Positions 58,100-64,000 of a stretch of 64,000 nt of DNA are shown one piece after another. Position 1 is the stretch's first letter; each line of letters begins with the position of its first letter. The position numbers and the translations under genes are program-made. This stretch comes from Welwitschia mirabilis. Lineage: Eukaryota; Gnetophyta; Gnetopsida; Welwitschiales. The notes under the pieces are model-generated. The model searched no databases. It was not told the origin of the DNA and was given only the letters and a program-made list of their open reading frames with translations. The stretch covers positions 197,421,691 to 197,485,690 of the forward strand of contig JBOZIK010000001.1 of assembly GCA_051453625.1 (NCBI GenBank), in the 5' to 3' direction.

Positions 58100-58950
58100 A
58101 GAAGAAAATGCTAAATCATTCATTAAAGCCCAACATAAAATCAACCCGATCTTAAAAGAATTAGTAAAAAATAAGCTGATTAAGCTTTTAGATAATTAGA
58201 TCATTATTCAATCTCAAATAGTAAGTGGATAGGTATAACCCAAATAATATTAAAAAAAAAGTGAAATTATCCTAGTTCTAAATGAATCTAATAAACATAT
58301 TTCAACTAGGCCCATGATTACATGGAGAACGTGCATAGATTATAGAAAAATCAATGTTGTTTTAAGAAAGGATCATTTCTTTCTTCTATTTTTTAACTAG
58401 ATTCTAGAATAACTTTCAAACACCCTTTTTACTATTTTATAAATGGATGTTCATCGTACACCCAAATAGAAATTGCTTCCAAGGATTAGAATAAAACCAC
58501 TTTTACTTACTCATATGGAAACTTTGCTTATATACAAATGCCATTTAGTTTGTATAATTCCTTGATGACATTTTAATGATGTATGCTTGGAAATTATTCT
58601 GATGTATTATATTCATGCATTAAAGTTTTCATGAATGATTTCTTTGTTTACAAGACCTCTTTTGATCATTGTCTTTACAACTTGGAACTTGTCCTTACCT
58701 GGTGCATAGAAAAATGCCTTGTATTAAATTGGGAGAACTGTCAGTTCATGATCAATAAGGGTAGAGCTTTAAGATACATTATTTTTTTTGAAGAAATTTA
58801 AAAATACCTTACAAAGTATCATTAATTATACACTTTTCTTCTCTACAAAAATAAAAATATATTAGATCCTTTTTAGCACATGCAAGTTATTATAAGAAGT
58901 TTATCAAAGATTTAGTAAAATTTCTAAATCCCTTTGTAATCTTCTAAGTA
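58100..58950 (+). pseudogene. gypsy internal 2 reverse transcriptase
   Basis: An open stretch at 58583-58801 reads CIKVFMNDFFVYKTSFDHCL, then NLELVLTWCIEKCLVLNWEN and CQFMINKGRALRYIIF. The catalytic FMDD is FMND (MND at 58631-58639), a G>A change that kills the first active-site Asp of the pair. Upstream, the finger region (ELVKNKLIKLLDN-like near 58150 and a worn CIDYRK near 58330) is eroded. Confidence 0.8.
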
Positions 58951-59330
58951 AAAATGCCTCTTTAAACTGAACCCATGAGTGTTAGTAAGCTTTTGATAAT
59001 TTCAAAGAAGAACTTAGCATCACACATATTATTAAATCACCTAATTGGAAGTTATCCTTTGAAATCATGTGTGATGCTAATGATTATGTAATTAGTGTTA
59101 TGTTATAATAAAGAGTAGATAAGAAATCGACTACAATCTACTATGTAAGTAAAATATTAAGTGACACTCAAATGAACTATACTACCATTGAAAATAAATT
59201 CTCATCATAATCTTCTCCTTAGAGAAATTTAGGTAATATCTCCTTGGTTCTAAAGTAATAATCTACATGAATGACTCAACACTTAGATATGTCTTTGCTA
59301 AAAATAACTCCAAGTCTAAATTAATTAGAT
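58951..59330 (+). pseudogene. gypsy internal 2 RNase H
   Basis: The plus strand reads LKEELSITHIIKSPNWKLSF near 59005, then EIMCDANDYVISVML near 59060, then IYYVSKILSDTQMNYTTIEN near 59130 with one or more frame shifts. The Asp of MCDA is present; KELL is damaged. Confidence 0.75.
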
Positions 59331-60640
59331 GGATCCTACTCTTGTAGAAATTTGATTTAGAAATCAAAGATAAAAAAGAGTTTTGATAATGTCAATGCAG
59401 ATCATATTTCACAAATAACTCATATGAGCCTCTTTCCATCAATGATACTTTTCTTGATGAGTACCTTTTCTCCATTATAGAAATACCTTAGTTCATTGAT
59501 ATCATAAATTATTTAATTTTGAAATGTATTTTCTTTCATTGGGTTTTTAATGATACGAAGAAATTTTTAAGTTAAGTTAGATATTTCTTTTAGGATGGTC
59601 CTTATCTATTTAAATTTTATTTAGATCAAGTTATTTATAAATGTTTTCCTTAATCTGAAATTCATAACATTATTAAGCATCACTACTTTAAGGCTTGAAG
59701 TAATCATTACTTTGATAACACAACCACTATGAAAATTCTTCAATCTAGTTTTTACTAGTCATTAATTTTTAAATATTTATATCTATATTGAAAAATATGT
59801 GAAAATTTATAAAAATTTAATAGCCTTACATAAAAACATATAATGCCTTTAAATCCCATTCTATTTGTTAAACTTTTTGATATTTGAGATATCAACTTTA
59901 AAGGCCTATATCATTATTTGAATGTATACTAATATATTTTTATTTATATCAATTATCTAACTAAATGATTAGAAGCATGTATCTATAAATCTAATGATGC
60001 TCAAACTGTAGTAAAGTTATTTAAAGAAAACATTTTAATGAGATTTGATTATCCTCAAGTCTTGTATACCAATGGTAGTACTCATTTTTGTAATAGAGAA
60101 ATAAAGAACGTTCTATAAAAAGTAGTGAACTCAATTAGAAAGGATTAGTTTTATAAGCTTAATGACATTTTATAAGCTTATCAAATAGCTTAGAAGATGC
60201 CATTAAGAATGTCCTAATTGAGGTTAGTCTATGGAAAGTCTTGTCATCTACCTGTTAAACTTGAACATAAGGCACATTTTTCTAACCAAAAATATAAATT
60301 TAGATCTTGAGGTACTAAGAAAGCAAAGGGATATTCAACTCAATAAATTAAATGCGATCTCAATTGATGCTTATTAAAATGTGGATACCAAGAAAGAAAG
60401 TATGAAGAAATTGCATGATCAAAACATCCTTAGAAAAACATTTCAAGAAGGGAAACTAGTATTACTTTATAATTTTTTATTACATTTATTTCTAGATAAA
60501 CTAGTTTCTAAGTGGAAAGATTCATACATGATAAAATATACTTTGCTACATGACGTGTTTTTCATTAAAAATACTAAAAATCACTAAGAAGTTAAAGTCA
60601 ATGATCATAGCTTTAAATACTATCATCCAACCATCCCATC
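59331..60640 (+). pseudogene. gypsy internal 2 integrase, internally deleted
   Basis: Follows internal 1 through the zinc region (EIHNIIKHHYF near 59665) and a worn WGIDF. The second catalytic Asp is Asn (TNGSTHF, codon 60071-60073). Directly after THFCN the text jumps to REIKNVL at 60090, so about 100 bp with the catalytic Glu region present in internal 1 at 47190-47300 are missing. The tail is well kept: LRLVYGKSCHLPVKLEHKAH near 60215 and, open at 60381-60587, KLVLLYNFLLHLFLDKLVSK. Confidence 0.8.
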
Positions 60641-62119
60641 AATTTATGAATTCATGAGACCTATAGACCCCAGTTACTGGCCTAATAAAAATTAATAATA
60701 AATGATCTTACTATAATTTTATCTAATGGTTATAATTAAGTATACTTATGTTTTCTAAGAAAATGTTATGCTTATTTTGAGCATAATTGTTAAAGTCACA
60801 TTTACTTAAGGTCTTCAATTTTGGAAAATATAAATTATAAAAATAGAATCTACCTTCATATGCATTTAATTTTCAAGCATTTTTTTAAGTATAAGATGTT
60901 TCTTAACTAGGATAGTGAAATAATAATCTCTCTTATGGTATAAAAAAATGAATACAAGAAGAGGAATAAACAAAAAATATAATATCTCTTCTCCAAAAGC
61001 ATATTTTAGTAATCACTTAATTAGGGTTAGTTAACTACATCGGGGCTATGGACACTCGCTAGTAATGTAGCTCTAATAATCTACTTATAATATAGTCAAC
61101 TACATTAGGGCTATAAATGGTCACTTGCAATGCAACACTGATTTCTTTACAAAAAAATATTCTNNNNNNNNNNNNNNNNNNNNNNNNNNNNNNNNNNNNN
61201 NNNNNNNNNNNNNNNNNNNNNNNNNNNNNNNNNNNNNNNNNNNNNNNNNNNNNNNNNNNNNNNAGTCAACTACATTACGGCTATAAATGGTCACTTGCAA
61301 TGCAACACTAATTTCTTTACAAAAAAATATTCTTAATTATATTAAAAGAAAATGTCATAACATTGCATGCTTAATGTGATCCAAAATGCTTGAAATAAAG
61401 GACATATATGATTGTACAAAACATAAAATTAAGAAAGGAAAATGTGGAAATTAGAGACCTTCTAAGTTCTATTTTATTTAAATTTTATACTTAATATTTC
61501 TTAATAATTCTTAAATTCTCATAAGTTATTTGGTCAATACTATGATTATTTGATATCGAGATATATTAAAATCACAATAATAATAATAAGGCTTGTATCT
61601 TTTATTTATAGGTTATAGGATTAAGCCTTTTTCATGATATCATTTTTCATCTATTGAAGTTCACTCTTATTTCATGAGAAACAACATAAAAGACATAATT
61701 GTTTTCATGGATTAACTTTTCACGTAGCATTTTCAGGAGGAAGTTAAAGATGATGATCTTTTATTAGATATATTTTTCCCTGCATTGTAGCTTAGTCACA
61801 TTGTTTTTCATCTTTTTATTTTTGAATACAAAGACATGTCATAAAAAATATTTCCTAATGGACATGTTCTCAAAAGTATAGTAACATTTTCTATCTTAAA
61901 ACTTTAAGAATAAAGTTCAGTTTTGATTAAGAGATATGACATTTGTTTTTAATAGAATTTTTTGATTTTGATACCTTATTTTTTAAAAATTAGTTAAAAA
62001 ATTTTAAAATATATATCACTTTTCATACTTAAGTATTTTTACTTAGACAATTTTTGCATGTTGATCATTTTGTTATTTATTGTTTACTAAGATTCTAGTA
62101 AAATTCTAGTTAAGGGGTG
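60641..62119 (+). other. gypsy internal 2 3' region and polypurine tract
   Basis: No env-like ORF. Two or three imperfect repeats of 'aactacat(c/t)ggggctat' with 'cactcgctagtaatg' lie at 61029-61135. A 70 bp block is given twice around a 100-N gap (61094-61163 and 61264-61333). The tract ttaaggggtg at 62110-62119 directly precedes LTRd. Confidence 0.6.
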
Positions 62120-63471
62120 TGTTAACATGCAAAAAGTGACATTTGGGTCAAGTGATCTAATCAGTTTAGCTTAGTGAAAGATATTAAAACAATAATTTTA
62201 TCATAAAATTATGTCTTTTACTCCTTTTAACTATTATTTATATACTTATTACCTTTTCATGACATTTTCCGGCTATTTATGACATTTTAAAAGATATGTT
62301 AAAAATCGAGGACCATTCAGCCAAAAGCACTAGTGCCATTGTCTAGATTATTAGTGTCACAGGTCCTTTGGAGTAAAATACTTCAAAAGTTACATTTTAG
62401 AGCTCTCATGAAAAAATGATCAAAATACATTTATGGGCTTAATTAGCTTTCACATAAAATATAACTAACAACTTCAATAATAGGTCGCGGTGACATAGAA
62501 GATACATAACAGCAACATGTGACAAAGTTAAGTGAGATAACATAGGAGGACTTGGTAATATTATTAGTTAATAAAAAAATCATCATTTAAAAACAACATG
62601 TTATACTCATTATGATTATATTCATCTAACATGAGAAGACAAAGACTCTACCTAATGCCACATGACAAGCTTTGTAGTTGCTCATAAGCCAAAGGTTTTC
62701 ATCCACCTTCCACCTCATAATCACCTATGAAATGGCTTTAAGCCCTCATTTATAAGGATCCTTTGGTTGGTAAAGTAGTAAAAATCCTTAGAGTGTCATA
62801 TTCAACATGGCATTTTAAGCATCTTCTTTGGAAGCAAACTTGCTCTAATGCTAGTTCAAGGAGTTCATACTAACCTTATCTTCTTTCTCTAATGTAATGT
62901 GCTTCTCTAATTTAATATAGTTGTAATTTTTCATTTTTTATTTCAAGTTTCAAATAGCTTTGTACTTGTAATAGTTAAATGAAAACTGCATTATCAAGTT
63001 ATATTGTTAACTAAGTGAATTCCTTAAGTTAGTTGATCTTAGTTACTTTTATTTTATGTAATTTGAGTATTTTATTCCTTCCTTTACATACTTATAAAAG
63101 GGCTATGAAGGACTAAGTGACTATTGAATTCACTAAGCCTCATATGATGAATGAAATTATGCCATCATGACCTAAGCCATCATGAGTTAATAGTTTGAGT
63201 TATGGGTTAAAAAACTACAAGATGTCCTTAGAGTAAAGGATCATTGGTGGATAAATTGAGCTAGATATTTAGAGATCATTCATTTCTCTACCTTACTTAT
63301 CAAAGTTTTATCATAATTTTTAACTCTTGGCTTTATCTTTTATTTGAATTGTATTTCAATTTTCGTAAAATTTATGTAAGTTCTATTAAGTAACCCTAAT
63401 TATGCCTATGGAAGAATGATACTATGTATTCACCTAGTCTATTTTGATTCAACTATACTAAAAAATGAATA
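62120..63471 (+). repeat. gypsy LTRd (outer 3' LTR, 1352 bp)
   Basis: Begins tgttaacatgcaaaaagtgac, with the canonical TG, and ends tgaata at the right target repeat taagg. The TATA region is worn (tatgaaatgg near 62726). Confidence 0.85.
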
Positions 63472-64000
63472 TAAGGCATTTAGAAAAGATATATTTTTAT
63501 AATTTCTCATGTATAAGTCTCTTAATTTATTCTCTTTTTCTTTCTCAATTTTAAATGTGATTTGAGGTAGGGAATTAGATATAGAAGGATCCTCTCTAGA
63601 TGGTTGTATGTATTCACTAATTTGAATACCACTTCTAAGTGAGATGACATTGATTCTTGTAAAAACTGCTAGTTGTTCAATAATGTTTACATCCTTTAGG
63701 TTGATATTAGATTGGTCTATATGCTTAATTTTTTTTATTTTCTTACTTGTAATTAATATGTAGGTGGTAGTTTGAGAAAGTTGGCTCATCTCTTATTCTA
63801 AACATTTGAGAGTTTTGGCTATTTAATCATTGATTTATCTTGCTTATCATTTATAGTGAATTAAGCATCCATAAATTATTTAATAATGTCTTCTAATGAT
63901 CTACTCTAAGATTAACTAAGTGGCTATCACTTGAGGTGGATTCTTTATTTTATAGAGTTTTTTATAGAAATCCAAGGTGGTTTCTCCGATTCAAGTTATA
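63472..64000 (-). pseudogene. gypsy E gag, right part (runs off window)
   Basis: A minus-strand open stretch at 63789-63439 starts MSQLSQTTTYILITSK, then TRINVISLRSGIQISEYIQP, then PQITFKIEKEKENK. This is the late Gag region of Tat/Athila elements (METQMGQLA..., NVNAITLRSGK). Its last residues belong to LTRd, past the insertion point. The frame continues on the other side of the array at 38102 with RKRQLEEE, the next part of the same Gag region. It continues to the right beyond the window. Confidence 0.75.

Larger units (their letters stand above)
38103..63471 (+). mobile_element. Athila/Tat-type Ty3/gypsy tandem array with four LTRs
   Basis: Four direct LTR copies (a 38103-39440, b 39451-41389, c 49877-51236, d 62120-63471) separate a 10 bp remnant and two long plus-strand gypsy internals. 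Flanks are taagt (38098-38102) and taagg (63472-63476), a near 5 bp target repeat. Both flanks belong to one minus-strand gypsy gag (gypsy E), whose reading frame continues across. The second internal also holds a nested copia. Divergence between internals is large, so the array is old. Confidence 0.8.

Noticed and set aside
58583-58801. Stand-alone small protein
   Set aside because: It is the palm region of gypsy internal 2 reverse transcriptase that happens to be free of stops.
63439-63789. 116-residue minus-strand frame as a host gene
   Set aside because: The VISLRSG motif and continuity with protease across the array show it is gypsy Gag; its last residues lie in LTRd.
1-64000. tRNA, rRNA or bacterial-type operon features
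   Set aside because: No cloverleaf-like or rRNA sequence noticed; the only tRNA-related text is in retrotransposon primer-binding sites.

Overview
The window looks like a stretch of transposon-filled heterochromatin from a large, AT-rich plant (angiosperm) nuclear genome; I cannot name the species. I find no intact host gene, rRNA or tRNA. Nearly all recognisable sequence is decayed retrotransposon: Ty1/copia of the SIRE/Maximus type, Ty3/gypsy of the Athila/Tat type, one plant L1-like LINE and one small second copia. Most stops fall where Gln, Arg or Trp codons are expected (C>T or G>A), and primer-binding sites differ from consensus almost only by transitions. That is the mark of old, methylated, silenced DNA.

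Layout. Positions 1-2639 hold no clear gene. A minus-strand gypsy element ('gypsy D') has its integrase C-terminus at 2640-2963 and the rest of its pol, PR and gag at 19177-22900. It was split by a 16.2 kb copia array (2964-19176) built as LTR1-internal1-LTR2-internal2-LTR3-33 bp-LTR4, all on the minus strand, flanked by a 5 bp target repeat (ccaag/ctaag). Positions 22900-24180 are AT-rich with an LTR-like piece. A plus-strand LINE occupies about 24200-30497 (DUF4283/zinc-knuckle ORF1, endonuclease, reverse transcriptase, zf-RVT). Between its zf-RVT and its poly-A-like tail lies a decayed Lys/Glu-rich frame ending in a DnaJ J-domain (29976-30290). A plus-strand gypsy deletion derivative ('gypsy C', 30862-34140) follows, then AT-rich DNA with CT microsatellites.

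A second minus-strand gypsy ('gypsy E', PR at 37480-37830, gag at 63472-64000) was split by a 25.4 kb plus-strand gypsy array (38103-63471). This array is built as LTRa-10 bp-LTRb-internal1-LTRc-internal2-LTRd, again with a near-perfect 5 bp target repeat (taagt/taagg). Its second internal region carries a nested small copia (51577-54763) with 119-130 bp LTRs.

The main results are: (1) two unrelated LTR families each form a four-LTR head-to-tail array in which one internal region is almost gone; (2) the target repeats and the reading frames of the host elements both support single insertion sites for each array; (3) a J-domain inside or next to a LINE; (4) an iterated palindromic AGACGTCT box in the copia U3 that is decaying by CpG loss; (5) most 100-N gaps are bordered by equal-length direct duplicates, so several apparent repeats are probably unmerged contig ends.
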